Positions 34,301-42,667 of a stretch of 64,000 bases of DNA are shown here, in pieces. The notes below the pieces were generated by a model. It worked only from the letters and a program-made list of their open reading frames with translations, was not told where the DNA came from and did no database searches. The DNA lies in contig NZ_CP126980.1 in assembly GCF_030252345.1 (NCBI RefSeq), forward strand, positions 3,859,501 through 3,923,500. The letters are read 5' to 3'. The translations under genes were made by a program, and so were the position numbers. The stretch's first letter is position 1, and the number at the start of each line of letters is the position of its first letter. Source of the DNA: Actinoplanes oblitus (lineage in GTDB: Bacteria > Actinomycetota > Actinomycetes > Mycobacteriales > Micromonosporaceae).

Positions 34301-35552
34301 GAGCCTGGCCGGGCTGCCGGCCGGGCGGGCGCAGCTGGTGACCGAGCACGGGTCCAGCACCGGGCTGCTGCTGCAGGTGCCACCGGAGCTGCGGGACCTG
34401 ACGCCGGTGGCCGAGCCCACCACCCGGGAGTACGCCTCCGTCGTGCTGACCGGGGCCACCGGCTTCATCGGCGTGCACCTGCTGCACCTGCTGCTGACCC
34501 GGACCCGCGCGCGGGTGCACTGCCTGGTCCGCGCGCACGCCGGTGGCTCGGCGGCGGACCGGCTGCGCCAGACGTACGCGTGGTATCTGCCGGGGGAGAA
34601 CCTGGACCGGTACGCGGACCGGCTCGTCGTGCACACCACCGACCTGGCCGGTCCGGACCTGGGCCTGTCCCAGCGGGCGTACCGGACGCTCGCCGGGGAG
34701 GCGGAGGCGATCTACCACCTGGCCGCCGACACCCGGCTCTACGGCGACCGCGAGTCGTTCGCCCGGCAGAACACGTCGGTGGTCCGTGCCCTGGCCGGAC
34801 TCGCCGCCACCGGCCGCCCCAAGCACCTGCACCACGTCTCCACCCTCGCGGTCTGCGGGACCGGGCCGGACGGCCCGCCGGTGGTCTTCTCCGAGGACAG
34901 CCTGGACGTGGGCCAGCGGTTCCTCAACGAGTACGAGCGCAGCAAGTTCGAAGCCGAACGCGTCGTCCACGAGTTCGCCGCGGCTGGCGGCGCCGGCTTC
35001 ATCTACCGCTCCGGCAACGTCAGCGGGCACTCCCGGACCGGCCGGTTCCAGCGCAACGCCGGATCGAGCCGCCTGGTGCAGTTGCTGCGCGGCTGTGCCC
35101 ACCTCGGCCGGGTGCCGGCGCTCGACGGGGAGGCCCTCACGCTCAGCCCGGTGGACGTGGTCGCCGAGGGCATCCTGGCGCTGTCCCGCAGCGCGGCGAT
35201 CGAGGGCGGCACGTTCCACGTGGAGAGTCAGCACACGGTCACCTACCGGGAGCTGTTCGACGCGCTCCGGTCGGCCGGGTGCGTGCTGGCGGAGGACCCG
35301 GCGCCGAGCTTCGCGGCGCTGTTCCGCCGCCACGTCGCCGACGGCGACGAGCAGGCCGCCCTGGCCTACTTCTGGGCCGGTCGCCCGGAGCGCAACGTCC
35401 GGTACGAGCACCACCGGACACTGCGCACCCTGTCCCGGCTGGGCGTGACGTTTCCCGCGCCGACCCGCGAGTGGCTGACCGGATACATGGCAGGACTGAT
35501 CGACGAAGGTGAGATTCCGGTGGTACGGCAGGCGGGAGTGGGACGTGACTGA
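31347..35552 (+). CDS. Non-ribosomal peptide synthetase module A-T-E-R (adenylation, carrier, epimerisation, thioester reductase)
   Basis: This 1401-aa enzyme has four domains. A (~1-490): LLYTSGSTGVPKG near 140, NHYGPTEATVG near 283, YRTGDR near 376 and the NGKTDHRAL lysine near 478. T: AAGGTSIDAI with the pantetheine Ser near 537. E (~590-1010): HHLAVDAVSWRIV near 720, then VVGWFTSTYPV and CYNYLGAF, which mark epimerisation, not condensation. R (~1030-1400): VVLTGATGFIGVHLL and YERSK. It should load an amino acid, epimerise it and release it as an aldehyde or alcohol. ATG 31347 has AAGGA 9 nt upstream. There is no condensation domain. Confidence 0.92.
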   Translation: MLPALVRAHAQSHPDRIAVVAGAQRMSYGELDRLVSQLRSRLSGDGIGPGHLVGIHLDRTAATVVAMLAVLGCGATYTIVEPTDPPAEGAGRLARAHPDLVIAGPDHEPVLTRHGLRTLGPDAAGPPAPPAEIAGDDVAYLLYTSGSTGVPKGVMVSHDNIRHYTEALRDRLGIGEPLRYAHVTTLAADLGNTCLFLALWTGGTLHLVGDEDRRDPRGLHDYLRRERIDVLKTTPSHWDAVFRAIGPDAPAEPLLRFLILGGEPLGLSLARRVLTSGITRTLVNHYGPTEATVGVAVHLLDDPAEVDAVAHLGSVPIGTPLGATRLVVRDAGGELHERDATGELYVAGPAVALGYRDEDAATAAAFPAALGTYGRAYRTGDRVRADAEGVLEFLGRDDRQVKIRGYRVELGHVEAALRRLPTVSAAVAVHRKGQRPALVAAVVAEDAAGLREQLRENLPHYLVPDRIEAFGAFPRTGNGKTDHRALRDLLEERLTAPVTSGPATSDPILADVTAAWRGALGHEAFGPDDDFAAAGGTSIDAIAVIAQLQVQGYPVSTAAFLAAPTVTGLAAVLRDGGADDGRGDPDGPADDGLALSPAQSWFFRQDFQQPDHWNQALLLRVDAGVREAELEAALHDVADMHPMLRTAFVPQPGGAGIRRHVTAARDLLTTSALPPGERAAAQHIRQVAADRQAGFSVTGGRLFAAHLFRGTDEAHLLLAAHHLAVDAVSWRIVVNDLSRCYDERRDGRQPGRPYRPTEFGAWAARLRHHAGALRDDLPRFPSSPAVAGGDNPEKHAQAVWFGLSREETRALTRATGAVPNAVLLGAFAQALGDRELVADVESHGRATFDESVDVSRVVGWFTSTYPVRLPVAADVAATVAATSAALDDVPHLGVAYGLHEQPRRAEICYNYLGAFALPRTGGLRAEVSAYSVGPVRGPENDRVYPLKLTGRLHDGQLIADLSFTAGRHDPEQMRALCRATRAHLLSLAGLPAGRAQLVTEHGSSTGLLLQVPPELRDLTPVAEPTTREYASVVLTGATGFIGVHLLHLLLTRTRARVHCLVRAHAGGSAADRLRQTYAWYLPGENLDRYADRLVVHTTDLAGPDLGLSQRAYRTLAGEAEAIYHLAADTRLYGDRESFARQNTSVVRALAGLAATGRPKHLHHVSTLAVCGTGPDGPPVVFSEDSLDVGQRFLNEYERSKFEAERVVHEFAAAGGAGFIYRSGNVSGHSRTGRFQRNAGSSRLVQLLRGCAHLGRVPALDGEALTLSPVDVVAEGILALSRSAAIEGGTFHVESQHTVTYRELFDALRSAGCVLAEDPAPSFAALFRRHVADGDEQAALAYFWAGRPERNVRYEHHRTLRTLSRLGVTFPAPTREWLTGYMAGLIDEGEIPVVRQAGVGRD

Positions 35553-36291
35553 GCAGCGGGTGGCGGTCGTCACCGGAGCATCGTCGGGTATCGGGCGGGC
35601 GATCGCCGTACGCTTCGCCCGGCAGGGCATCCGGGTGGTGGCGGCCGGGCGCAACGCCGACGAGCTGGCCAAGCTCGCCGGCGAGCTGCCGGAGCTGGTA
35701 CGCCCGGTGTGCGGCGACGTGACCGACCCGGGTCACCCGGAGCGGCTGCTGGCCGCCGCCGAGAAGTGGGAGCCGGCCAGCATCCTGGTGGTGTCGGCGG
35801 GCCACGGGCTGCCCGGCACGGTGCTCGGCTCCGACCCGGACGGCTGGCGCGACCTGGTCGAGGTCAACTATCTGGCGGTACTGCGCCAGCTGCGGGTCGG
35901 CGGCGAGTACTTCACCGGCCAGGCCGAGCGCGACAACGGCCGCCGGGTGCGCGACATCGTGGTCATCGGCTCCACCGCCGGGCGCCAGGTCTCCGCCGCG
36001 AACCCGGTCTACGGCTCGACCAAGTTCGCGGTGCACTCGCTGGTGGAGGCGCTGCGCCAGGAAGTGTGCGCGCACAACATCCGGGTCACCCTGATCGAGC
36101 CCGGCTTCGTCCGCTCCGGTTTCCAGGAGACGGCCGGCTACGACATGGCCTGGTTCGACAAGGTCACCGAGGACAACGGCCCGCTGCTCACCCCGGACGA
36201 CGTCGCCGAGACGGTCGGCTTCGTCGTCGACCGACCCGCCCACGTCCACCTCGACGACATCCGCCTGCGCCCGACCCGGCAACGTGTATGA
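35545..36291 (+). CDS. Short-chain dehydrogenase/reductase (SDR)
   Basis: The 248-aa classical SDR has a nucleotide-binding GASSGIG at 11-17, a catalytic Ser region IGSTAGRQVS and the Tyr156-Lys160 pair in YGSTK. GTG 35545 overlaps the synthetase stop by 8 bp and is preceded by GGGAG, giving tight coupling to the reductase-ending NRPS. It may reduce the released aldehyde or oxidise a later alcohol. The cofactor preference is probably NADPH (AAGRN after strand 2), tentatively. Confidence 0.92.
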   Translation: MTEQRVAVVTGASSGIGRAIAVRFARQGIRVVAAGRNADELAKLAGELPELVRPVCGDVTDPGHPERLLAAAEKWEPASILVVSAGHGLPGTVLGSDPDGWRDLVEVNYLAVLRQLRVGGEYFTGQAERDNGRRVRDIVVIGSTAGRQVSAANPVYGSTKFAVHSLVEALRQEVCAHNIRVTLIEPGFVRSGFQETAGYDMAWFDKVTEDNGPLLTPDDVAETVGFVVDRPAHVHLDDIRLRPTRQRV

Positions 36292-36334
36292 CTACGGGGC
36301 GATCCCCGTAGTCACCGTCGAGGAGGAACTTCTG

Positions 36335-37108
36335 ATGGACGCCGTAGTCGAGAACCTGTTCTCGCTGAAAGGCCGCCGTGCCGTGGTCACCGGGGGCAGC
36401 TCCGGGATCGGCCGATCCATCGCGGACGCGCTGTGCCGGGTCGGCGCCGACGTGGTGATCGTCGCCCGCCGCGAGGAGCAGTTGCGCGAGGTGACCGAGG
36501 AGCTGCGGGCCATCGGCGGTGCGGCCGGCTGGATCGCCGGCGACCTCGGTGACCGGGCCGGCGTGCACCGCGTCGCCGACGAGATCGTGGCGCGGCACGG
36601 CTTCCCGGACATCCTGGTCAACTCGGCCGGCATCAACCTGCGGCCACCGCTGGGTGAGCTGTCCGAGCAGGACTGGGACCGCACCATGCGGGTCAACCTG
36701 GACGCCTCGTTCCTGCTGGGCCAGCGGTTCGGCCCGGCGATGGCCGAGGCCGGCTGGGGCCGCATCATCAACCTCGCCTCCCAGCAGTCGATCCGCGCCT
36801 TCGGCAACAGCGGGGCGTACGGCGTCTCCAAGGCCGCCGTCGCCGCGCTCACCCGGTCGCAGGCCGAGGCGTGGTCGCCGCGCGGCGTCTGCGCCAACGC
36901 GATCGCGCCGGGTTTCGTGCACACCCCGCTGACCGAGCCGGTCTTCCAGGACCCGGCCCGCGCCGAGGCGATGGCCCGGCGCACGATGATCGGCCGCAAC
37001 GGCACGATGGCCGACTTCACCGGCGTCGCGATCTTCCTGGCCGGCGACGCGTCGGCGTACCTGACCGGGCAGACCATCTTCGTCGACGGCGGCTTCTCCG
37101 CGACCTGA
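36335..37108 (+). CDS. Short-chain dehydrogenase/reductase (SDR), second
   Basis: The 257-aa classical SDR has TGGSSGIGRS at 19-28, NSAGINLRPPL near 95, Ser in NLASQQS, and Tyr162-Lys166 in YGVSK. The C-terminal IFVDGGFSAT is typical of gluconate/3-oxoacyl reductase-like SDRs. ATG 36335 is selected because GAGGAGG sits 8 nt upstream; the upstream GTG overlapping the previous gene has none. The Arg residues after strand 2 (VARREEQ) suggest NADPH use. It is probably paired with the preceding SDR. Confidence 0.93.
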   Translation: MDAVVENLFSLKGRRAVVTGGSSGIGRSIADALCRVGADVVIVARREEQLREVTEELRAIGGAAGWIAGDLGDRAGVHRVADEIVARHGFPDILVNSAGINLRPPLGELSEQDWDRTMRVNLDASFLLGQRFGPAMAEAGWGRIINLASQQSIRAFGNSGAYGVSKAAVAALTRSQAEAWSPRGVCANAIAPGFVHTPLTEPVFQDPARAEAMARRTMIGRNGTMADFTGVAIFLAGDASAYLTGQTIFVDGGFSAT

Positions 37109-37136
37109 TCCACCCGACATCCCCACTGGAGGTCCG

Positions 37137-38390
37137 TTGTTCGTCGTCCTGGTCGACGCCTACACCTCGGGCAAGTACCTGCTGCCCGAGTTCACCGCGC
37201 TGGGTGCCGGCGTGGTGCACGTGCAGAGCACCGCCGAGTTCATGGCCTCGATGCCGGCACCGGACCTGAGTGGCTACGCGGCCCGGATCGTCCACCGGGA
37301 CCTGGCCGGTACGGCCGCGTCGCTGCGGCCGTACGCCCCGGTCCGGGTGCTCGCCGGCCAGGAACCCGGCGTGCTGCTGGCCGACGCGCTCGCCCGGGAG
37401 CTGGGCCTGCCGATGAACGATCCGGACCGGTCCGAGGCTCGGCGCGACAAGTACCTGATGATCGACGCGGTGCGGTCCGCCGGGCTGCACTGCGCCGACC
37501 AGTTCACCAGCGGTGACCCGGCCGAACTGGCCGCCTGGCGGCCACCCGGCGGCTACCCCGTGGTGGTCAAGCCGCGGCGGTCGGCGGCCGGCGACAGCGT
37601 GTTCATCTGCGACACCGCGGACCAGGTGCGCGCCGCCGCGGCGGCGGTGCTCGGCTCCGCGACCATCTACGGCGAGGCCAATCCGCAGGCCCTGGTCCAG
37701 TCGTATCTGCGGGGCACCGAGTACGTCGTCGACATGGTCTCGCACGACGGGCACCGCTACGTCTGCGGCGTGTGGGAGTACCGGAAACGACTGCTGCCCT
37801 CGGGCCGCAACATCTACGACCGGGAACGCCTGCTCGCCCCGGACGAGGCGCCGGCCGCGGAGCTGATGGCCTACGTGGACCGGGCGCTGGACGCCCTCGG
37901 CATCCGGTTCGGCCCGACCCACGCCGAGGTCATCCTCACCCCGGACGGCCCGGCACTGGTCGAGGTCGGCTGCCGGCTCGCCGGGAACATGCATCCCGGT
38001 TTCCACGACCACTGTGCCGGCGGCAACCAGGCCACCCTGGCGGCCCTCGAGGTGGTGCGGCCGCGGGACTTCCTCGACCGCTACGCCGGCCGGCACTACG
38101 ACAAGCGCGCCGAGGCGATCTGCTGCACCACCTCGACCACGCTCGACGGTGTCGTGGCGGAGGTCGACGAGGCGGTGGCCGCGGAGATCGCCGCGCTGGA
38201 GAGCGTCCACCGGTTCGACCTCAAGCTCGGGCCGGGCAGCCGGATCCGGCCCACTGTCGACCTCTACTCCAGCACCATGCGGATCTTCATGAGCGCCGCC
38301 GAGATGGCTGTCATCGACCGCGACTACCGCCGGATCGAGCAGCTCAAGGACCGGGTGTACCGGCTGCGGGAGGAGGTGGGCGCCCGATGA
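37137..38390 (+). CDS. ATP-grasp ligase 1 (amino-acid/peptide ligase type)
   Basis: The 417-aa protein has an N-terminal Rossmann-like pre-ATP-grasp part (FVVLVDAYTSGKYLLPEF). The ATP-grasp fold follows, with VVVKPRRSAAGDSVF near 143 (ATP Lys) and the metal-binding end VEVGCRLAGNMHPG. Such enzymes form acyl-phosphates and join them to amines. The start is TTG 37137, set by GGAGG 4 nt upstream; no ATG or GTG fits. The stop overlaps the next ligase (ATGA). It resembles the ligases at 43470 and 56807. Confidence 0.88.
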   Translation: MFVVLVDAYTSGKYLLPEFTALGAGVVHVQSTAEFMASMPAPDLSGYAARIVHRDLAGTAASLRPYAPVRVLAGQEPGVLLADALARELGLPMNDPDRSEARRDKYLMIDAVRSAGLHCADQFTSGDPAELAAWRPPGGYPVVVKPRRSAAGDSVFICDTADQVRAAAAAVLGSATIYGEANPQALVQSYLRGTEYVVDMVSHDGHRYVCGVWEYRKRLLPSGRNIYDRERLLAPDEAPAAELMAYVDRALDALGIRFGPTHAEVILTPDGPALVEVGCRLAGNMHPGFHDHCAGGNQATLAALEVVRPRDFLDRYAGRHYDKRAEAICCTTSTTLDGVVAEVDEAVAAEIAALESVHRFDLKLGPGSRIRPTVDLYSSTMRIFMSAAEMAVIDRDYRRIEQLKDRVYRLREEVGAR

Positions 38391-39670
38391 GCGTGGTCGC
38401 CATCACCGTCGTGGCCACCTCGGCCATCCGCCCCGCCGACCTGGCCCGGGCCTGCGACACCTGCCGGTGCGAGCCGGTCTTCCTCACCTCCGCCGGGCTC
38501 ATGGACCCGGCCGAGCGCGACGAGTACCTGGCCTTCGGACCGGTGCTGGAGTACGACCCGGCCGATCCCGGCGAGGTGGTGCCCCGGCTGCGGGAACATC
38601 GCCCGGAGACCATCCTGACCTTCAGCGAGGCGGCCATCCCGGCCACCGCCGAGCTGGCCGAACGGCTCGGCCTGCCCTATCACGACCGGGAGACGGTCAC
38701 CGTCCTCACCGACAAGTGGGCGCAGCGGCGCCGGCTGGCCGAGCGCGGCGTGGACGCGGTGTGGTCCGCCGTGGTGACCGACAGCGACCAGGCGCGGCGC
38801 GTGCTGGCCGCCCGGCCGGGCCCGGTCGTGGTGAAGCCGCGGCGCAGCCAGAGCAGCCGGGACACCTTTCTGGTCGAGACGGGTGAGCTGCCGCCCGGTG
38901 TGCGGCCCAGCCCGGACAGCCCGTTCGTGATCGAGGAGTTCCTGCCCGGCCGCGGCGGCACCGAGTTCGGTGACTACGTCTCGGTGGAGTCCCTGGTGTC
39001 CGGCGGCGAGCCGGTCACGATGGGGGTGACCGGCAAGTTCCCGCTGCTCCCGCCGTTCCGGGAACAGGGCCAGTTCGTCCCGGCGAACCTCGGGGAGAAG
39101 GAGGTCGCGGCGGCCGCCGACCTGGCCTCCGCCGCGGTCCGGGCGCTCGGCGTGCGGAGCGGCCTGACCCACACCGAGATCAAGCTGACCCCGGACGGTC
39201 CGCGCGTCATCGAGGTCAACGGGCGCATCGGTGGTTTCCTCGGTGACCTGTACCAGCGGGCCACCGGCCAGGACCTGCTGGCCCTCGGCCTGGCGGCGGC
39301 CTGCGGCCGGCCGGTCACGGCCGAGACCCCGCGGGTCACCGGCGGCGTCCACTTCCAGTACTCCAACCAGCCGCCGGTTTCCGGCGGCGTGCTGCGCGAG
39401 ATCACCGGCGCCGATCTGGTCCGCCGGGAGAGCGGCGTCGCCGGATACACGGTCCGGTTCGGTCCGGGCACCGAGCGGCCCCCCGGCGTGATGACGTTCT
39501 TCGTCGACCTGCTGCGCGGCGAGGCCGCCGACCACCAGGCGATGCTCGCGCTCATCGACCGCTGCCTGAGCCACCTGCGGTTCACCTGGGAGCGTCCCGG
39601 CGGCACGGTCACCGATTGGCGGGCCGGCCGCGACGGCCTGTACCGCACACCTGAGAAGGGACAGCGATGA
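38387..39670 (+). CDS. ATP-grasp ligase 2
   Basis: The 427-aa ATP-grasp protein differs from the other three in its N-terminus (ITVVATSAIRPADLARACD). The core has VVVKPRRSQSSRDTF near 145, FVIEEFLPG near 180 and the metal site IEVNGRIGGFLGDLY near 280. ATG 38387 overlaps the previous stop as ATGA, and its own stop overlaps the hydroxylase gene the same way. It probably joins a carboxylate from this pathway to an amine. Substrates are unknown. Confidence 0.88.
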   Translation: MSVVAITVVATSAIRPADLARACDTCRCEPVFLTSAGLMDPAERDEYLAFGPVLEYDPADPGEVVPRLREHRPETILTFSEAAIPATAELAERLGLPYHDRETVTVLTDKWAQRRRLAERGVDAVWSAVVTDSDQARRVLAARPGPVVVKPRRSQSSRDTFLVETGELPPGVRPSPDSPFVIEEFLPGRGGTEFGDYVSVESLVSGGEPVTMGVTGKFPLLPPFREQGQFVPANLGEKEVAAAADLASAAVRALGVRSGLTHTEIKLTPDGPRVIEVNGRIGGFLGDLYQRATGQDLLALGLAAACGRPVTAETPRVTGGVHFQYSNQPPVSGGVLREITGADLVRRESGVAGYTVRFGPGTERPPGVMTFFVDLLRGEAADHQAMLALIDRCLSHLRFTWERPGGTVTDWRAGRDGLYRTPEKGQR

Positions 39671-40371
39671 AGGGTTCGGTCAGCGTCAACCACCCGAGGA
39701 TCCGGGCCGCCACGAACTGGATCTTCCTGCGCGCCGCCGGGGGAGCGAAGCGGCCGCGCATCATGGCCCCGCAGCAGTACTTCCCCGAGGTCCGGGCCCT
39801 GGAGGAGAAGTTCCCCGCCCTGCAGGCCGAGGTGGAGAGCCTGCTCGCCCGCCGCGAGATCCCCCGGTACGGCGCCTTCGACCCGGTCCGGGCCGCGCAG
39901 GTGTCGGAGGACTGGAAGCTGTTCTACGCGCTGATGTTCGGTCAGCCCAACGAACTGGCCCGCGCCGAATGCCCCACGCTGCTGGAGTTCGCCGAGTCCA
40001 CCCCGACGGTGGTCAACGCCTTCATCTCGATCCTGGAACCCGGCGTGCCGCTGCCGCCGCACCGTGATCCCTACGCCGGCGTGCTGCGTTACCACCTCGC
40101 CATCCGGGTGCCGACCGACAAGCCGCCGCGCATCCGCCTCGAGGACGAGTACTACCAGTGGAAGGAGGGGGAGGGTGTGGTGCTCGACGTCAACCACGAG
40201 CACGAGGTGATCAACGAGAGCGGCCAGGCCCGGGTCATCGTCATCATCGACTTCCACCGCCCGCTCGGCCCGTTCGCCGGCCTGCTCAACCGCTTCATGC
40301 TGCGCCGCAAGCGCAAGTGGGCCCCGCAGTTCGTCGAGGCCTCCCGCTACGACGTCATGCACACCGTCTGA
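39667..40371 (+). CDS. Aspartyl/asparaginyl beta-hydroxylase-type 2OG-Fe(II) oxygenase
   Basis: The 234-aa protein has the family's HRD motif: His132 and Asp134 in PLPPHRDPYAG. Y-H-L-A-I-R-V follows, then a distal His in VNHEHEVIN (His177/179) and the Arg in ARVIVIIDFHRPL. The N-terminal region has YFPEVRALEEKFPALQ. Such enzymes hydroxylate the beta carbon of Asp/Asn residues or free or carrier-bound amino acids. It is coupled by ATGA to ATP-grasp 2 and is the last gene of the left plus-strand run. Confidence 0.9.
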   Translation: MKGSVSVNHPRIRAATNWIFLRAAGGAKRPRIMAPQQYFPEVRALEEKFPALQAEVESLLARREIPRYGAFDPVRAAQVSEDWKLFYALMFGQPNELARAECPTLLEFAESTPTVVNAFISILEPGVPLPPHRDPYAGVLRYHLAIRVPTDKPPRIRLEDEYYQWKEGEGVVLDVNHEHEVINESGQARVIVIIDFHRPLGPFAGLLNRFMLRRKRKWAPQFVEASRYDVMHTV

Positions 40372-40400
40372 GATCACAACCGGTTTCCGGTACGCGTGGA

Positions 40401-40434
40401 GCACGGTGCCCCGCCCACGGGCGAGGCGCCGTGC
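40401..40434. terminator. Hairpin ending the left operon, between convergent genes
   Basis: GCACGGTGCC pairs with GGCGCCGTGC (one G-T wobble) around a 14-nt loop. A second GC-rich dyad (CCCGGCC ... GGCCGGG) follows immediately. It lies between the beta-hydroxylase stop and the convergent LysE-family stop. Confidence 0.6.
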
Positions 40435-40471
40435 CCGGCCCGGCGAGCCCGGCCGGGCGCCGCCGCGACGG

Positions 40472-41098
40472 TCAGCTCTGCACCAGCCGGATCAGCAGCA
40501 GGACGGCGAAGGCGAGCAGCGCCACGCCGGTGACCGCCTCGATGCCGCGGACCGCGGCCGGGCGAAGGGCCCGTCGCAATCCCGCGATGAGGCCGGCACA
40601 GACCAGGCACCACAGCAGCGAGGCACCCATGAAGCCGCCCAGGAACGCGGCGAGCTGCCGCAGCTCCGGCTCCTGACCCAGGGTGCCGGCGACGGCGCCG
40701 GCCGAACCGGCCCAGTAGACGATGTTCCACGGGTTGCCCAGCGACATGCCGGCGCCGGTCAGCATGGCGGACGACCGCCCGGCGTTCCCCGGCCCGGCCG
40801 GCCGGGTGTCCGGGACGGCCAGCGCGTTGCGGATGCCGGCCGCGCCGAGCCAGGCCAGGATCAGGCAGCCCACCACGGTCAACGGTGTCCGGACCGCGGG
40901 CAGCAGGAACAACGCGGCCACCCCGCTGAGGCCCAGAATCGCCCAGACCGCGTCGCCGACCAGGGAACCGATCTGGACGGCGAGGGCGGGGCGGAAGCCG
41001 CCGCGGACGCCACGGCGCAGCGACTCGGCGAAGACCGGCCCGGGGACGAGGTTGAACACCAGGCCGATCCCGAGTGCGGCCAGCAGGATCTGCGTCAT
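40472..41098 (-). CDS. LysE family amino-acid exporter
   Basis: The 208-aa protein has six hydrophobic helices and the family N-terminus (ILLAALGIGLVFNLVPGPVFAESL), with NPWNIVYW in the middle. LysE/RhtB proteins export amino acids and small amine compounds. The start ATG 41098 overlaps the AraC-type gene stop by 4 bp, so both are one unit on the opposite strand inside the cluster. It is a plausible exporter of the non-proteinogenic amino-acid product or intermediate. Confidence 0.9.
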   Translation of the reverse strand: MTQILLAALGIGLVFNLVPGPVFAESLRRGVRGGFRPALAVQIGSLVGDAVWAILGLSGVAALFLLPAVRTPLTVVGCLILAWLGAAGIRNALAVPDTRPAGPGNAGRSSAMLTGAGMSLGNPWNIVYWAGSAGAVAGTLGQEPELRQLAAFLGGFMGASLLWCLVCAGLIAGLRRALRPAAVRGIEAVTGVALLAFAVLLLIRLVQS

Positions 41099-41877
41099 CC
41101 GCCCAGCGTGCCGGTTCCCGCCGTACGGGTCTTGTCAGATGTTGACGCGCGGCGGAACTGCCCGGGCGTCATGCCGTACGCCGCCTGGAAATGCTTGTGG
41201 AAGTGCGCCTGGTCGGCGAAGCCGACGGCCGCGGCCGCCTCCGCGATCGGCATGCCCTCGCGCAGCAACCGCTGGCCGCGCGCGATCCGGGCCTGCAGAT
41301 GCCAGGCGTAGGGCGAGCAGCCGACCGCGCGGCTGAACGACCTGATCAGCTGCTCCCGGCTGAGCCCGACGGTGGCGGCCACCTCGCTCAGGCAGATCGC
41401 CGTGGACAGGTCGTCGCGCAGCCGGTCGATCACCTGGGTGATCCGGGCGTCGCCGGGCGGCGGCCCGGCCGGGCGGGGTGCCTCGGCGCCGTGCCCGAGC
41501 ACGTCGGTGACGATGGCGTCCAGGCCGGTCGGCGCGTCGAGATCGACGGTGAGGATCCGGCGCCGCAACTCAGGCAGGTCCAGCAGCGGCCGGCTGAACT
41601 CGACCGGGCTGCCACCGGTCAGCGCCAGCATGTCCGGGACCGGGACGTAGATGCTCACGCACGCCCAGGGGCGGTCGCCGCTGGTCTCCACCGTGCAGGA
41701 CTGCACCTGACCGGGGTTGTAGACGGTGACCTCGTCGACGCCGACCTCGAACGAGTCGCGGTCGAGCTTGACCCTCTCCCAGCCGTGGAGGTTGGCGCTG
41801 ATCACGAATTCCTCGTGGCTGTGCCGGGGGAACCCGCCCGGCTCGGGCGTCACCACCGCTATCCGCACCGGCCCCAC
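41095..41877 (-). CDS. AraC family transcriptional regulator
   Basis: The 260-aa protein has an N-terminal cupin sensor (PRHSHEEFVISANLHGWERV, then DEVTVYNPGQVQ). The C-terminal double HTH contains SEVAATVGLSREQLIRSF and EAAAAVGFADQAHFHKHF. The architecture is typical of AraC regulators next to LysE exporters that sense amino acids. The start is GTG 41877. The long upstream region (to 42667) may hold its operators and those of the divergent oxygenase gene. Confidence 0.93.
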   Translation of the reverse strand: MGPVRIAVVTPEPGGFPRHSHEEFVISANLHGWERVKLDRDSFEVGVDEVTVYNPGQVQSCTVETSGDRPWACVSIYVPVPDMLALTGGSPVEFSRPLLDLPELRRRILTVDLDAPTGLDAIVTDVLGHGAEAPRPAGPPPGDARITQVIDRLRDDLSTAICLSEVAATVGLSREQLIRSFSRAVGCSPYAWHLQARIARGQRLLREGMPIAEAAAAVGFADQAHFHKHFQAAYGMTPGQFRRASTSDKTRTAGTGTLGG

Positions 41878-42667
41878 TGTAGATCAGCGGCGGGACGGTC
41901 ACCTCGATGGTCAGCACGCGAAGCCCACCGCGGACCGGTTGAGCGGGAGGACGGGGTGTTCGGGCATGGGGATCTCTGTTCTCCGCAATCGGGGGACCGG
42001 CGACGCTGCGCCCGGCGCCGGTGCCGGGTCATTCGCGGCGTGCTCACGCCCGGAGCGGGCCGGGGAATCCGGAGACGGCGTCGCCGAACACGCGGGTAAA
42101 CGCATCCCCCGGATTCACATAAGGGCTCTTGAATGGCAGCGGGACCGGAGTTTCGGGCACGGTCGATCGCTACGGCCGGAAGCGTAATCGGATGATCACT
42201 TCGTCGGCAAGGCCGGTCGCTCCACGCTGTGGGCGTCCGTTGAAGCCCAGCTCAGAATGGGTTTCCGCGGGCGTGAGGCGCTCGCATAGATCTAGTGACA
42301 TGCGTCACCGAGTGGGGACTGTTATCCACAGGAAATCCCAAGATTCCACCTGTTGGACACTCCCGAACGTGAATGGTTCGGCGCGTTCCCGCTGGCTGCG
42401 GCCCCATTCCGGGCGTGCCGACCGGCGGAACGCACCGGCGGCCGGGGAGCGGGGTTGACGGAATCCGCCGAGAGCCCGCAGGATTCGGGTCGCCGGAGGA
42501 GAAATTGTGCCTGCCACAGCGGACCCCCTCGGCATTCTCATACGTGAGGTCCTGCCTGGGCGGCGTTGCCCGCGGCCATTCACGTGACGTTCTAACGCAG
42601 GCCATTACCTCTTTCCCCGGAGGGTGGCCTGCCGTCTGTCCTGATCCCGATACGGAGGGAATCACTC
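41878..42667. promoter_or_regulatory. 790-bp divergent regulatory region without a gene
   Basis: This is the longest non-coding gap of the cluster, between the AraC gene and the second plus-strand operon. It holds a small dyad GTGAC-ATGC-GTCAC at 42295-42308 and several AT-richer patches. Just before the oxygenase GTG is a GGAGGGA ribosome binding site. No frame in it looks like protein, since all are Arg/Pro-rich and lack motifs. No riboswitch was recognised. Confidence 0.5.

Noticed and set aside
33124..34310. Condensation domain in the synthetase
   Set aside because: The HHxxxD motif is shared with epimerisation domains, and the downstream VGWFTSTYPV and NYLGAF motifs are specific to epimerisation.
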